Below the pieces are notes generated by a model that did not search any database, had not been told where the DNA came from, and saw only the letters and a list, made by a program, of their open reading frames with translations. Made by a program: the position numbers and the translations under genes. 45,918 nucleotides of DNA. Origin: 66-474 sp036278635. GTDB lineage: Bacteria; Pseudomonadota; Gammaproteobacteria; Xanthomonadales; Rhodanobacteraceae. Positions within the stretch are counted from its first letter, which is position 1. Every line of letters starts with the position of its first letter. Positions 24,499 to 33,847 of this stretch are shown here, one piece after another. The stretch covers positions 1 through 45,918 of the forward strand of contig DASUKQ010000113.1 in NCBI GenBank assembly GCA_036278635.1. Reading direction: 5' to 3'.

Positions 24499-25518
24499 AT
24501 GTTGATTGTCGGCATCGAAGGAACCGAGCTCGGCGCCCGCGATCGTGCACGCCTGCTGGCACCGGAAGTCAGCGGCGCGATCCTGTTCACCCGCAACTAT
24601 GCGGATCGTGCGCAGCTGCAGGCACTGGTCGCGTCGATACGGGCGCTGCGTGGCGACGACTTCGTGTTGTGCGTGGACCATGAAGGTGGCCCGGTGCAGC
24701 GTTTCCGTCCGGGATTCACGCGGCTGCCCCCGTTGGCGCTTATCGGCCAACTGTTTCACCGCGACCGCGACGCGGCGATCGCGATGGCCGAGATGCACGC
24801 AATCGTGATGGCGAGCGAGGTGCGCGCCTGCGACATCGATATTTCGTTCGCGCCGGTGGTGGACCTCGCGCGTGGCAACCGCGTGATCGGCGAACGCGCG
24901 TTCGACGCCGACCCCGCGACGGTGGGCGAGCTGGCCGCCGCCTACGTGCGCGGCATGCGCCTCGCGGGCATGGCGGCGACGCTCAAGCACTACCCGGGGC
25001 ATGGCTCCGTAGCCGAGGATACCCATCTCGAAGCCGCGATCGACCGACGGCCGTTGGCCGCGATCCGCGACACCGACCTGGTGCCGTTCGCGGAAGGCTT
25101 TGCCGCGGGCGCCGAGGCGGTGATGGTCGCGCACGTGACCTATCCGGAGGTGGATTCCGCCGCGGCCGGGTATTCGAGGAAATGGATCGATGGGGTGCTG
25201 CGCGGCGAATTGGGTTTCCGCGGGGTGGTGTTCAGTGACGACGTCGGCATGGTCGCGGCGGAAGCTGTCGGCGGCATCGGCGCGCGGGTCACCGCGCACC
25301 TCGGCGCGGGCTGCGACCTTGTGCTCGTGTGCGCGCCGTCGATGGTCGACGACGCGATCGGGGCGGTGCGCGGTCGCGCGCCTTGTCCACCGGACAAGGT
25401 CGCGACGATGTGCGGTTCCGTGGCCGCCGGCTGGGACAGCCTGCGGAACGACCCGCAGCACGCGCGCCATGTTGCGGCACTGGATGGCCTGGGCACGAAT
25501 GGAAAAATTTGCGCATGA
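24499..25518 (+). CDS. nagZ: Beta-N-acetylhexosaminidase NagZ
   Basis: Glycoside hydrolase family 3 enzyme that removes GlcNAc from muropeptides in the cytoplasm. 339 aa. Conserved: FTRNYADRAQL, VDHEGGPVQRFR, APVVDLARGNRVIGERAF, the KHYPGHGSVAEDTH loop with the His/Asp acid-base pair, and the nucleophile Asp in FSDDVGM. ATGA overlap with the next gene indicates translational coupling. It heads nagZ-hpt-MTA phosphorylase. Confidence 0.95.
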   Translation: MLIVGIEGTELGARDRARLLAPEVSGAILFTRNYADRAQLQALVASIRALRGDDFVLCVDHEGGPVQRFRPGFTRLPPLALIGQLFHRDRDAAIAMAEMHAIVMASEVRACDIDISFAPVVDLARGNRVIGERAFDADPATVGELAAAYVRGMRLAGMAATLKHYPGHGSVAEDTHLEAAIDRRPLAAIRDTDLVPFAEGFAAGAEAVMVAHVTYPEVDSAAAGYSRKWIDGVLRGELGFRGVVFSDDVGMVAAEAVGGIGARVTAHLGAGCDLVLVCAPSMVDDAIGAVRGRAPCPPDKVATMCGSVAAGWDSLRNDPQHARHVAALDGLGTNGKICA

Positions 25519-26081
25519 GTGAAGGATCGCATCCGCTGGCGGAGGCGATGGTACGTGCGGAGCGGCTGCATGGCCGGGATTCACTGGACGCCGCGATCGC
25601 GCGCATGGGCGCCGGGATCACCTCGGCGCTCGACGGCGAGCGCGCGGTCTTCCTGACCGTGATGAATGGCGGGATGTTTTTTGCCGCACCGCTCGCGTTG
25701 GCCATCGACGGCGACCTGGAGTTCGATTACGTGCACGCCAGCCGTTACCGCGGGGACACCGTCGGACACGAGGTCGAATGGCTGCACAAGCCGCGCGTTG
25801 CGCTCGCCGGCCGCACGGTGCTGCTGGTCGACGACATCCTCGATGAGGGTTATACGCTTGCAGCGTTGCGGGACTACTGCGTGGCCGGGGGCGCACGTCG
25901 CGTGCTGGTCGTGGCATTGTGCGTCAAGCGCCACGACCGCCGGGTGCCGGGCCTCGAGCCTGACTTCTTCGGCGTGGAGGTTCCCGACCGCTACGTGTTC
26001 GGTTATGGCCTGGATTATTACGGGCAGGGGCGCAATCTGCCGGATATCTACGCGCTCCCGCAGGGCCCGGCCGGCAGGTAG
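25515..26081 (+). CDS. Hypoxanthine-guanine phosphoribosyltransferase family protein
   Basis: Purine salvage enzyme that makes IMP/GMP from the base and PRPP. 188 aa. The PRPP-binding motif is VLLVDDILDEGYTL, the flexible loop region contains SRYRGDT, and the pyrophosphate loop is NGGMFFAAPL. Motif order fits type I PRTases of the Hpt class. The ATG at 25515 overlaps the nagZ stop. Substrate preference (hypoxanthine or guanine) is not determined by sequence. The next gene yields free hypoxanthine or adenine, a sensible partner. Confidence 0.92.
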   Translation: MSEGSHPLAEAMVRAERLHGRDSLDAAIARMGAGITSALDGERAVFLTVMNGGMFFAAPLALAIDGDLEFDYVHASRYRGDTVGHEVEWLHKPRVALAGRTVLLVDDILDEGYTLAALRDYCVAGGARRVLVVALCVKRHDRRVPGLEPDFFGVEVPDRYVFGYGLDYYGQGRNLPDIYALPQGPAGR

Positions 26082-26084
26082 CGC

Positions 26085-26160
26085 TTGCGCTCTCTTTCGC
26101 GGCGATCGCGTTGTGCAGGACTCCATTCGCGCGCAGGCGCGCTCCCACGAAGCAATGGTT
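26085..26160 (+). repeat. Intergenic GCGCGCTCCCAC-type repeat
   Basis: The minus strand reads GTGGGAGCGCGCCTGCGCGC then GAATGGAGTCC...CAACGCGATCGCCGCGAAAG, resembling the repeats with GTGGGAGCGCGC heads scattered between genes in pseudomonads and Xanthomonadales. It has inverted GCGCGC stretches. It separates the HPRT and MTA phosphorylase genes. Confidence 0.5.
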
Positions 26161-26171
26161 GGAGACGCATC

Positions 26172-26921
26172 ATGAGCATCGACCTCGGGATCATCGGTGG
26201 CACGGGGGTGTACGGGTTTCCGGGGCTGGACAACCCCGTCCGGCACGAGCTGTCCACCCGTTGGGGCGAGCCGTCCTCGGCGATCGTCACCGGCGACGTC
26301 AGTGGACAACCGGTGGCGTTCCTGGCCCGGCATGGCGAGAAGCACACGATCGCGCCGCACCGCATCAATTACCGCGCGAACATTGCCGCGCTGCACCAGA
26401 TGGGCGTGCGTCGCGTGATCGGCGTCAACGCCGTCGGCGGCATTCGGGAAGACATGGCGCCGCGGGCGCTGGCGATCCCGGACCAGTTGATCGACTACAC
26501 CTGGGGACGCGCGCCGAGTTTCTGCGACGCGGATGGCGAAGCCGTGCTGCACGTCGAGTTCGGCGAGCCCTACGCCTCGGGGCTGCGGCACGCAATCCTG
26601 GCCGCCGCGCGCGATGCCGGCGTCGCGGCGATCGATGGCGGTTGCTACGGTGCGACCCAGGGGCCGCGCCTGGAAACGCGCGCCGAGATCGCACGCATTC
26701 GCCGCGATGGTTGCGACGTGGTCGGCATGACCGGAATGCCCGAAGCTGCACTCGCGCGGGAACTCGGGGTGGACTACGCCTGCATCGCGGTGGTGGCGAA
26801 CTGGGCCGCGGGGTGCGGCCCGGATCCCGATGCGCAGATCGACATCGAGGAAATCCGCGCCCATCTCGCGGCGGCTTCGGGCCGGGTGCCGGAGATCGTT
26901 CGCGTGCTGCTGGCGCATTGA
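26172..26921 (+). CDS. S-methyl-5'-thioinosine/thioadenosine phosphorylase family
   Basis: Cleaves 5'-methylthio-nucleosides to base and methylthioribose-1-phosphate. 249 aa. IIGGTGVYGFPG, LARHGEKHTIAPHRINYRANIAAL and NAVGGIRED are the MTAP/PNP-II core, and YGATQGPRLETRAEI and GMTGMPEAALARELG the second half. In Pseudomonas the nagZ-linked member is a thioinosine phosphorylase that follows MTA deaminase; the linkage to nagZ and hpt suggests the same here. The ATG at 26172 has GGAG upstream. Alternative: true MTA phosphorylase (mtnP). Confidence 0.88.
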   Translation: MSIDLGIIGGTGVYGFPGLDNPVRHELSTRWGEPSSAIVTGDVSGQPVAFLARHGEKHTIAPHRINYRANIAALHQMGVRRVIGVNAVGGIREDMAPRALAIPDQLIDYTWGRAPSFCDADGEAVLHVEFGEPYASGLRHAILAAARDAGVAAIDGGCYGATQGPRLETRAEIARIRRDGCDVVGMTGMPEAALARELGVDYACIAVVANWAAGCGPDPDAQIDIEEIRAHLAAASGRVPEIVRVLLAH

Positions 26922-27031
26922 GCGATCCGGGTCACGAAACCGTACTTGCGCGGCGTCGGGGTCCGACTGATACTCACAGCCGCGGCGGGTGCATGCCGCG
27001 ATATGGATCGTTGCGAAGAGGGGTCTTCGAC

Positions 27032-27280
27032 ATGGCAGTGGGTACGGTGAAGTGGTTCAACGACGCCAAGGGCTTCGGTTTCATCACGCCTGATGGTGGG
27101 GGCGCGGATGTGTTCGTGCATTTCTCGGCGATTCGTGCGCAGGGATTCCGCAGCCTGAAGGAAGGCGAGCGGGTCCGGTTCGAAATCGTGCAGGGCCCGA
27201 AGGGCACGCAGGCTGCGGAAGTATCGGCCGAGGATGCGGGCGCGACCGCACCGGAGACGCCGACCGCGCCGGCGGCCTGA
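27032..27280 (+). CDS. Cold shock domain protein
   Basis: An 82 aa protein with a full CSD: GTVKWFNDAKGFGFITP contains RNP1 (KGFGFI), and DVFVHFSAI contains RNP2 (VFVHF). The domain runs to about residue 68, followed by an acidic/Ala/Pro/Thr tail (EDAGATAPETPTAPAA). It binds single-stranded nucleic acid, probably as an RNA chaperone. It is monocistronic with a strong palindrome after the stop codon. Whether it is cold-inducible cannot be told; the 110-base upstream region is short. Confidence 0.93.
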   Translation: MAVGTVKWFNDAKGFGFITPDGGGADVFVHFSAIRAQGFRSLKEGERVRFEIVQGPKGTQAAEVSAEDAGATAPETPTAPAA

Positions 27281-27298
27281 ACCGGGGAACTTCGGATA

Positions 27299-27322
27299 GC
27301 CACCGGCATCGATGCCGGTGGC
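27299..27322 (+). terminator. Perfect 24-base palindrome after the cold shock gene
   Basis: GCCACCGGCATC is followed directly by its reverse complement GATGCCGGTGGC, 18 bases after the stop codon. There is no U-tract, so termination efficiency is uncertain. Confidence 0.6.
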
Positions 27323-27401
27323 AGACGGCAGGGTGTCGGCGTGCAAGCGAGCCGAACCCGCGCGCTCCGGCGCATCTCCACGGCAGCCGTTCGAAGCGCT
27401 G

Positions 27402-27535
27402 TTGTGAAAAGTCAGGCCACGGAGCTCTTTGCCATGGATGGGGCCTTGATGGCCGTTCTGGAGCTGCGGGAACTCGAAACGTATCCCGGCCTGAGTGCTT
27501 CAGGAAGCGGCGGTCACGGACGATCGCAAAACTAT
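27402..27535 (+). repeat. Dispersed intergenic repeat, copy C
   Basis: The best-matching copy with D: TTGTGAAAAGTCAGGCCACG, GGAGCTC, CCATGGATGGGG, GGCCGTTCTGGA, and ends CACGGACGATCGCAAAAC. Same strand as copy A. It lies between the cold shock gene and the convergent ABC transporter and just overlaps the transporter's stop end. Confidence 0.85.
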
Positions 27536-29307
27536 GCCGCGAACTGCAAGCGCGCCAACTCCGCGTAAAGCCCGCCTTCGCGCAGCAGCGTGTCGTGGGT
27601 GCCCTGCGCGACGATCCGGCCCGCGTCCATCACCACGATCCGGTCGGCGTGCTGCACGGTCGCCAGGCGGTGCGCGATCACCAGCATGGTGCGGCCGCGT
27701 TTGGCGCGCTCCAGCGCGGTCTGGATCGCGGCTTCCGATTGCGCGTCGAGGTTGGAGGTGGCTTCGTCCAGCAGCAGGACCGGCGCGCCCTTCAGGATTG
27801 CACGGGCGATCGAAATGCGCTGGCGTTCGCCGCCCGAGAGGCTGGTGCCGCGCTCGCCCAATTGGGTCTCGAAGCCCTCCGGGTGCTGGTTGATGAATGC
27901 GCAAGCCTCGGCATCGCGCGCGGCAGCGCGTACTGCCGCGTCGTCGGCATCGACGCGACCGAAGCGGATGTTGTCGGCGGCGCTCGCGCCGAAGATCACG
28001 GTTTCCTGCGGCACCAACGCCAGGGCGCCGCGAAGTTCGTCCTGCGTCAGGTCACGCAGGTCGACGCCATCCAGCGTGATGCGCCCGCGTTGCGGGTCGT
28101 GGAATCGCAGCAGCAGCGTCAATACCGTGGTCTTGCCTGCGCCGGAGGGGCCGACCAACGCGACCGTTTCGCCGGGCTGCACGTGCAGCGTGAAGTCGTG
28201 CAGTGCCGGGATGTCGGGGCGCGTCGGATAGTGGAACCCGACGTTTTCGAATGCGATTTCGCCGCGCGCGGGACTCGGCAGGTGCGCAGGTTGCGCGGGA
28301 TCGGCGATCGACGGGCGCTCGGCCAGCAATTCGCTGATCCGCCCCATGGATCCCGCCGCGCGCAACACATCGCCCCACACCCCGCCCAGCGCGCCCACCG
28401 ACCCCGCCGCCATCACGGCGTACAGGATGAACTGGCCGAGCAGGCCGGCGTCCATCGTGCCCGCCAGCACCTCGCGCGCACCGGCCCACAACACCAGCGT
28501 GATCGCGCCGAACACCAGCACGATCACGCCGCCGGTCAGGATCGCCCGTGCCGTGATGCGTTTTTGTGCCGCGCCCAGCGCACGCCACACCGCATCGCGA
28601 TAGCGCGCGCTCTCGATGCCTTCGCGCGCGTAGGCTTTCACCGCGTGCACCGCGTTCAAGGTCTCGTTGGCGATCGCGCTGGTGTCGGCGATGCGGTCCT
28701 GGTTGGCACGCGAGAGTCGCGTCAGCCGACGCCCGTACAGGGCGATCGGCACGATCACCACCGGGATCACCAATGCCGCCAGGCCGGCAAGGTGCGGGCT
28801 GGTCCACACCATCAGCGCCGCGGCGCCGACGACCGTCACCGCACTGCGCAAGGCGATCGACACGCTGGATCCGACCAGGGTTTGCACCACTTCGGTGTCG
28901 GTGCCCAGCCGCGAGACCAGTTCACCGACGCGGGATCTTTCGTAGAAGGCCACGTCCAGCCGGATGATGCGCGAATACAGCAGCTCGCGCAGGCTCGCGA
29001 TCGCGCGTTCGCCCAGCAGGGTGATGCAGAAATAGCGCGCGGCGGTCGAGATCGCCAGCACCAGCGCGATCACGAACAGGATGAGGAAGGTGCGGTTGAT
29101 CAGTGCGAGGTCGTGGCTGGCGAAGCCACGGTCGATCATGTGACGAACCCCGACGGGCAGCGACAGTTGCGCCGCCGCCGACAGCGCAAGGAAAAACAGC
29201 CAGCCCGAAGCCAGCGCGCGGTGCCGGCGCATGTAGGGCCACAGGGCGCCCAACGCGGCGAGCGAGCGGGCGGGACGCGGGGCGTCCGCGGTGCCGGGTT
29301 TGGTCAT
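27532..29307 (-). CDS. ABC exporter, fused permease and ATPase (subfamily B)
   Basis: A 591 aa half-transporter that would act as a homodimer. The N-terminal half has about six membrane helices (GWLFFLALSAAAQLSLPVGV, LILFVIALVLAISTAARYF, and so on) with the coupling sequences ERSRVGELVSRLGTDTEVVQ and YGRRLTRLSRANQD. The C-terminal ATPase has Walker A GPSGAGKTT, Q-loop VPQET, signature LSGGERQRISIARAI, Walker B VLLLDEATS and the H-loop AHRLAT. The family includes MsbA and drug/peptide exporters; residues do not settle the substrate. It follows the aldehyde dehydrogenase start by tens of bases. Confidence 0.9.
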   Translation of the reverse strand: MTKPGTADAPRPARSLAALGALWPYMRRHRALASGWLFFLALSAAAQLSLPVGVRHMIDRGFASHDLALINRTFLILFVIALVLAISTAARYFCITLLGERAIASLRELLYSRIIRLDVAFYERSRVGELVSRLGTDTEVVQTLVGSSVSIALRSAVTVVGAAALMVWTSPHLAGLAALVIPVVIVPIALYGRRLTRLSRANQDRIADTSAIANETLNAVHAVKAYAREGIESARYRDAVWRALGAAQKRITARAILTGGVIVLVFGAITLVLWAGAREVLAGTMDAGLLGQFILYAVMAAGSVGALGGVWGDVLRAAGSMGRISELLAERPSIADPAQPAHLPSPARGEIAFENVGFHYPTRPDIPALHDFTLHVQPGETVALVGPSGAGKTTVLTLLLRFHDPQRGRITLDGVDLRDLTQDELRGALALVPQETVIFGASAADNIRFGRVDADDAAVRAAARDAEACAFINQHPEGFETQLGERGTSLSGGERQRISIARAILKGAPVLLLDEATSNLDAQSEAAIQTALERAKRGRTMLVIAHRLATVQHADRIVVMDAGRIVAQGTHDTLLREGGLYAELARLQFAA

Positions 29308-29355
29308 GGGCGAAAGATGGGGATCACGGAATCGCGTTCAACTGCTGCGACGCAC

Positions 29356-30801
29356 TCAGCGGTCCCTGATCACCAGCAATCTCCGCTCGGTCATGTCCTC
29401 GATCGCATAGCGGATACCCTCGCGGCCAAAGCCCGAGAGTTTCACGCCGCCGTATGGCATGTTGTCGACCCGGAAGCTCGGGATGTCGCCCACCACCACG
29501 CCGCCCTCGACCAGGGTGTCCCACGCCTGCATCGCGTGGGTCAGGTTGTCCGTGAACACGCCGGCCTGCAGGCCGTAACCGGAAGCATTGACGGTCGCGA
29601 GCGCGGCATCGAAGTGCTCGAACGGTTCCAGCAGCGCCACCGGGCCGAACGCCTCTTCGCGATTCAATCTCGCCGTGTGCGGCACATCCTCGAGCACGGT
29701 CGCGTCCAGCATGCTGCCCTTGCGTTTGCCGCCGCACAGGACTTTCGACCCGGCCTTTTTCGCTTCGGCGATCCAGCCTTCCAGGCGCTTTGCGGCGGCT
29801 TCGTCGATCATCGGCCCGAGGAATATTTCCGGGTCCTTCGGGTCGCCGGCCTTGAGTTTTCTGGTGGCGGCAACGAAGCGTTTCTTCACGTCTTCGTACA
29901 CGGACGCGTGCACCAAGATCCGCTGTACGCCGATGCAGCTTTGCCCGGATTGGTAGAAGCTGCCCGAGATCAACCGCGATATCACGAAATCCAGGCGCGG
30001 CCGCTGGTCGGAATCGACGATGCACGCAGCGTTGCCGCCGAGTTCCAGGACGACCTTCTTCCTGCCGGCCCGTGCCTTCAAGTCCCAACCGATCTGGCCG
30101 CCGGTGAACGACAGCAGTTCCAGGCGTTCGTCCTCGACGAACGGATCGGCGTCCTCGACGCGACACGGCAGGATCGAGAATGCGCCCCCGGGCAGATCGG
30201 TTTCGGACAGCACCTCGCCGATGATCAGCGCACCGATCGGGGTGCGCTCGGACGGTTTCAGCACGAACGGACAGCCCGCGGCGATCGCCGGCGCGACCTT
30301 GTGCGCGACCAGGTTCAGCGGGAAATTGAACGGCGTGATGAACGAGCACGGTCCCAACGGTACACGCTTGACGAAGCCACGGTAGCCCTTGGTGCGTTCG
30401 GAAATCTCGAGGTTCACGATCTCGCCGTCGATCCGGGTGGATTCGTCGGCGGCGATGCGGAAGGTATCGATCAGCCTTTCCGCTTCGCCCTGCGCATCCT
30501 TGATCGGCTTGCCGGCCTCGACGCACAGCGCGTAGGCCAGGTCTTCCTTGCGCTTGGCGAAGCTCGCAACGCAGTGCTCCAGGACTTCGCGACGCTGGTA
30601 CGGCTTCAACGCCGCCATCGGTGCGGCGGCCTTCTTCGCGGCGCCGATCGCGGCGTCTATGGCCTTGGCGTCGGCCAGGGCCACGCGGGTTGCGACCTTG
30701 CCGGAATACTTGTCCAGCACTTCAAGGTCGCTATTGGCCTGCACCGGCTTGTTGGCGAGGTAGTAGGGATAGCGGGGTTGGAGTTTCGGTGCCTTGGGCA
30801 T
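29356..30801 (-). CDS. NAD(P)-dependent aldehyde dehydrogenase
   Basis: Oxidises an aldehyde to the carboxylate. 481 aa. TPFNFPLNLVAHKVAPAIAAGCPFVLKPSERTP is the ALDH cofactor-binding segment, SFTGG a following glycine turn, LELGGNAACIV contains the general-base Glu, and SGQSCIGVQRI the catalytic Cys. EEAFGPVA and the C-terminal PYGGVKLSGFGREGIRYA are also typical. N-terminal YLANKPVQANSDLEVLDKYSGKV is like lactaldehyde/phosphonoacetaldehyde-type members, but the substrate is not set by what I see. Start ATG at 30801; the reading frame runs further upstream without conserved content. Confidence 0.9.
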   Translation of the reverse strand: MPKAPKLQPRYPYYLANKPVQANSDLEVLDKYSGKVATRVALADAKAIDAAIGAAKKAAAPMAALKPYQRREVLEHCVASFAKRKEDLAYALCVEAGKPIKDAQGEAERLIDTFRIAADESTRIDGEIVNLEISERTKGYRGFVKRVPLGPCSFITPFNFPLNLVAHKVAPAIAAGCPFVLKPSERTPIGALIIGEVLSETDLPGGAFSILPCRVEDADPFVEDERLELLSFTGGQIGWDLKARAGRKKVVLELGGNAACIVDSDQRPRLDFVISRLISGSFYQSGQSCIGVQRILVHASVYEDVKKRFVAATRKLKAGDPKDPEIFLGPMIDEAAAKRLEGWIAEAKKAGSKVLCGGKRKGSMLDATVLEDVPHTARLNREEAFGPVALLEPFEHFDAALATVNASGYGLQAGVFTDNLTHAMQAWDTLVEGGVVVGDIPSFRVDNMPYGGVKLSGFGREGIRYAIEDMTERRLLVIRDR

Positions 30802-30901
30802 GCAGAGGGTTCCGGAAGCAGGAGAAAGGCGTTCAAGACGGGCGAACGCGATTGATGGATGGATGATCGTATCGCGCCTGCGTACGTCGCGATGATTCGT
30901 G

Positions 30902-32266
30902 TCAACGTTGCGGGGGTTGTGTCGCTTTGTCCACGCGCAGTGGCAACTCGCCATCCGCGAGCCGTGCGCGCAGACCCGCGCCGGGCCGGGTGTCGTGGAC
31001 CGATCGCAGGGACTTGCCGCGCTCGTCGTAGAGGATCGCGTACCCGCGTTTCAGGACATCGAGCGGGCTGACCGCGTGCAGGGCGCGCGCAAGTTCCGCA
31101 AGCCGCTGGCGCCGGCGTTCCGAGGCGTGTCGCCACGCCGATTCGAGCCGCCGCGAAAGATCCGTGTTGTGGCGGGTCAGTTGCCCGAGCCGCGCGCCGG
31201 GCTGTTGCGCGAACAACCTTCCAGACGCGTGGGCCAGATGCGCAGCGGCGCGCTCGTGCGCGTGCACCCGCGCGCGCACCAGGCGTTCGCGCAGGGCGAG
31301 CATGCGTTCGCGGCCGCTGGCGAGCCGTTGCTGCGGACGTTGCGTATTCAAGCGCGTCGCAAGGTGGTCCAGTCGTTGCATGACGTCCTGCGCACGTCGC
31401 AGCCACACGTTCCGCAGGCGCCTTTCCATCTGCACCAACGTACGCCCCAGCGCGTCGCCGTCGGGCAGGATGAGTTCCGCCGCCGCGGACGGCGTGGGGG
31501 CGCGCAGGTCGGCAACGAAGTCGCTGATCGAGAAGTCGATCTCGTGGCCGACCGCCGACACGACCGGCACCGGACTGGCGGCGATCGCGCGCGCGACGAC
31601 TTCGTCGTTGAAGGCCGCGAGGTCTTCCAGCGAGCCGCCTCCGCGGGTCACCAGCAGCACGTCGTGGCGTCGCGTCCGGCCGGCCGCGTCCAGCATCGCG
31701 GCGATTTGCGCCGGGGCTTCGATACCCTGCACCAGCACAGGCAGCACCTCGATTTCGGTCAGGGCAAACCGGCGCCGCGCCACCGACAGCACGTCGCGGA
31801 CCGCGGCACCGCTGGCCGAGGTGATGACGCCGAGCCGGCGTGGAAAGGCGGGCAGGCCGCGCTTGCGTTGCGGGTCGAACAGGCCTTCGGCCTGCAGCCT
31901 GGCTTTCAACAGTTCGAAGGCGCGCCGCAGCGCGCCCTCGCCGGCATCTTCCATCTGCTCGACGATCAACTGGAAGCTGCCGCGCGGCTCGTACAGGCTC
32001 ACTTTCGCACGCGCCAGTACCCGCGTTCCATTGCCCGCCCGGAATCGGAGTTGCGCATTGCTGCGCGCAAACATGGCGCAACGCACTTCGGCGCCGGCAT
32101 CCTTGAGCGAGAAGTACCAGTGCCCGGACGCGGCGCGCACGAAATTGCTGATTTCGCCTTCGATCCACACCATCGGCAACGCACCCTCGATCAGCTCGCG
32201 CACCAACCGGTTGAGTGCGGACGGCGTCAGGACGTTGCGTGGGGCGGAACCCGGTTCAGTGGCCAT
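30902..32266 (-). CDS. xseA: Exodeoxyribonuclease VII large subunit
   Basis: Catalytic subunit of ExoVII, which degrades single-stranded DNA from both ends. 454 aa. N-terminal OB-fold LVRELIEGALPMVWIEGEISNF, SGHWYFSLKD, MFARSN; the catalytic DUF domain has GVITSASGAAVRDVL, VTRGGGSLEDLAAFNDE and SAVGHEIDFSISDFVADLRAPTPSAAAEL. The long helical C-terminal stalk is Arg/Ala-rich, ending DVLKRGYAIL. The start overlaps the end of the cardiolipin synthase-like gene by 11 bases. xseB is not in the window. Confidence 0.95.
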   Translation of the reverse strand: MATEPGSAPRNVLTPSALNRLVRELIEGALPMVWIEGEISNFVRAASGHWYFSLKDAGAEVRCAMFARSNAQLRFRAGNGTRVLARAKVSLYEPRGSFQLIVEQMEDAGEGALRRAFELLKARLQAEGLFDPQRKRGLPAFPRRLGVITSASGAAVRDVLSVARRRFALTEIEVLPVLVQGIEAPAQIAAMLDAAGRTRRHDVLLVTRGGGSLEDLAAFNDEVVARAIAASPVPVVSAVGHEIDFSISDFVADLRAPTPSAAAELILPDGDALGRTLVQMERRLRNVWLRRAQDVMQRLDHLATRLNTQRPQQRLASGRERMLALRERLVRARVHAHERAAAHLAHASGRLFAQQPGARLGQLTRHNTDLSRRLESAWRHASERRRQRLAELARALHAVSPLDVLKRGYAILYDERGKSLRSVHDTRPGAGLRARLADGELPLRVDKATQPPQR

Positions 32267-33740
32267 CGTCGGCGCGCGGGGACGGAGGAGGAATTTCAGT
32301 GTCGCACGCGTGCCGACGGGATTCGTGCCGGTGCCGGCGCAGCCGCGCCCAGCGCACCACCAGGCTGATGCCAATCCACACGGCGAACGCACCCAAAGGC
32401 CAGGCCAGTGCCCACGGCCACAATGCGGCGATCACCGCAATCGCGAGCAGCAACAAGGCACCCCCCAGCAGCGGGCGGGTTTCCGTGTCGCTGAGCACGC
32501 GCCGATTACCCAGCGCGGCACCGAGGGTGGTCGCCATCCGCATCGCGCCAACCGCGCTGCGCCCGGCACTGCCATGGCCTCGCAGGCCGTGGTGTGGCGG
32601 TGGCGTGGCCGGCCGCGCCCGCTTGCGCGACAGCACGATCTCGGTGGCGTGGTCGAGGTCGCGCTCGTACTGGTCGGCGAGCTGCCTGGCGAAGGCAGCG
32701 TTCTCGATCGCCACGTCGATTTCGCAATTGCCGAACCAGCTTGCAACATTGAGGTTGCTCGACCCCACCCGCGCCCAACGGTCGTCGGCCACGGCGGTCT
32801 TGGCGTGCAACATCGAGCCCTTCCACTCGAAAACGCGTATGCCCGCTTCCAGCAGCGCGCGGTAACCGGTGCGCGAGAGGGCGGCGACCGCGGGGATGTC
32901 GGATGCCCCCGGCACCAGCAGGCGCACGTCGACGCCGTCGCGTGTCGCATTGGTCAGCGCGCTCATGTAAGTCGCGACGCCGATGAAATAAGCATCGGTC
33001 AGCCACAACCGCTCGCGCGCCAGCCCGGCGATCAACTGGTCCAGCCGGTAGGCGCCGGTGGTTGCCGGGTGGGTCGCGACGACCCGCAAGGCAACGTCGC
33101 CCGCGGGCGTGGGCGCGGCCTCGCTGTCCGCCGGGACGTCCGTGTCCGCCGGCTCCCCGAGGGTGGCCCAGGTCTCGGTAAAGGCACGTTCGAGATCGCC
33201 GACAGCGGGACCGTGCAAGGCCACGCCGGTGTCGCGCCACGGATCACGGCCGCGCGCCGGATCACCCAACCACGCCGCGCTCACGCAGACGCCGGAAACG
33301 AAGCCGATGCGCCCGTCGACGGTCAGCAGCTTGCGATGGTCACGATTGATCCAACCGAAGGGGCTGAGCGGATCGAACGGATTGAAGGTGCGTACCTCGC
33401 CGCCGGCCTCCCGCAACGGCTGCCAGAAGTTCGCCCGCGATTGGCCGAGGCAACCCAGCCAGTCGTACAGCACATGGACCCGCACCCCGGCGCGGGCGCG
33501 CTCGACCAAAGCCGAAACGAACTCGCGCCCAATAACGTCGTTCCTGAAAATGTAGTTACCGAACAGTATGTTGTGACGTGCATTTGAGATCGCTTCGAGC
33601 CACGCATCGAAGTTCCCCCGGCCGTCGATCAGCAGATCCACGCGGTTGCCGAGCGACAGGGGGGCGCCGGCCGCGCGCGACAGCGCCTGTTCGGCGAGCG
33701 GGCGAAACGCCGCGGGCGGGGATTGGCGCGAGCCGTGCAT
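32256..33740 (-). CDS. Cardiolipin synthase-like phospholipase D family protein
   Basis: A 494 aa enzyme that would join two phosphatidylglycerols or a related transphosphatidylation. Two HKD motifs: NRDHRKLLTVDG at about 155 and LHAKTAVADDRW about 340, each followed by the expected SG or GSSN segment (FVSGVCVS, VGSSNLN). Length and layout suit ClsB. Unlike ClsA there are no N-terminal helices; the C-terminus has two hydrophobic segments (LLGGALLLLAIAVIAALWPWALAWPLGAFAVWIGISLVVRW). The ATG at 33740 is chosen; the frame extends to 33827. It overlaps xseA. Confidence 0.9.
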   Translation of the reverse strand: MHGSRQSPPAAFRPLAEQALSRAAGAPLSLGNRVDLLIDGRGNFDAWLEAISNARHNILFGNYIFRNDVIGREFVSALVERARAGVRVHVLYDWLGCLGQSRANFWQPLREAGGEVRTFNPFDPLSPFGWINRDHRKLLTVDGRIGFVSGVCVSAAWLGDPARGRDPWRDTGVALHGPAVGDLERAFTETWATLGEPADTDVPADSEAAPTPAGDVALRVVATHPATTGAYRLDQLIAGLARERLWLTDAYFIGVATYMSALTNATRDGVDVRLLVPGASDIPAVAALSRTGYRALLEAGIRVFEWKGSMLHAKTAVADDRWARVGSSNLNVASWFGNCEIDVAIENAAFARQLADQYERDLDHATEIVLSRKRARPATPPPHHGLRGHGSAGRSAVGAMRMATTLGAALGNRRVLSDTETRPLLGGALLLLAIAVIAALWPWALAWPLGAFAVWIGISLVVRWARLRRHRHESRRHACDTEIPPPSPRADDGH

Positions 33741-33847
33741 GACGGTTTTCACTTGCCCATGGTGGGCGGCCTCGGCTTCCGGTTCAAGGCTAGAATGAGA
33801 AGAGATCGGCGCTGCAGGCCGAACCACGACAGGGGGATCGTGAGGCG

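Noticed and set aside
27595..30855. 1086 aa open frame opposite the ABC exporter and aldehyde dehydrogenase
   Set aside because: Its content is the reverse of two well-supported genes and is Arg/His/Gln-rich, typical of a shadow.
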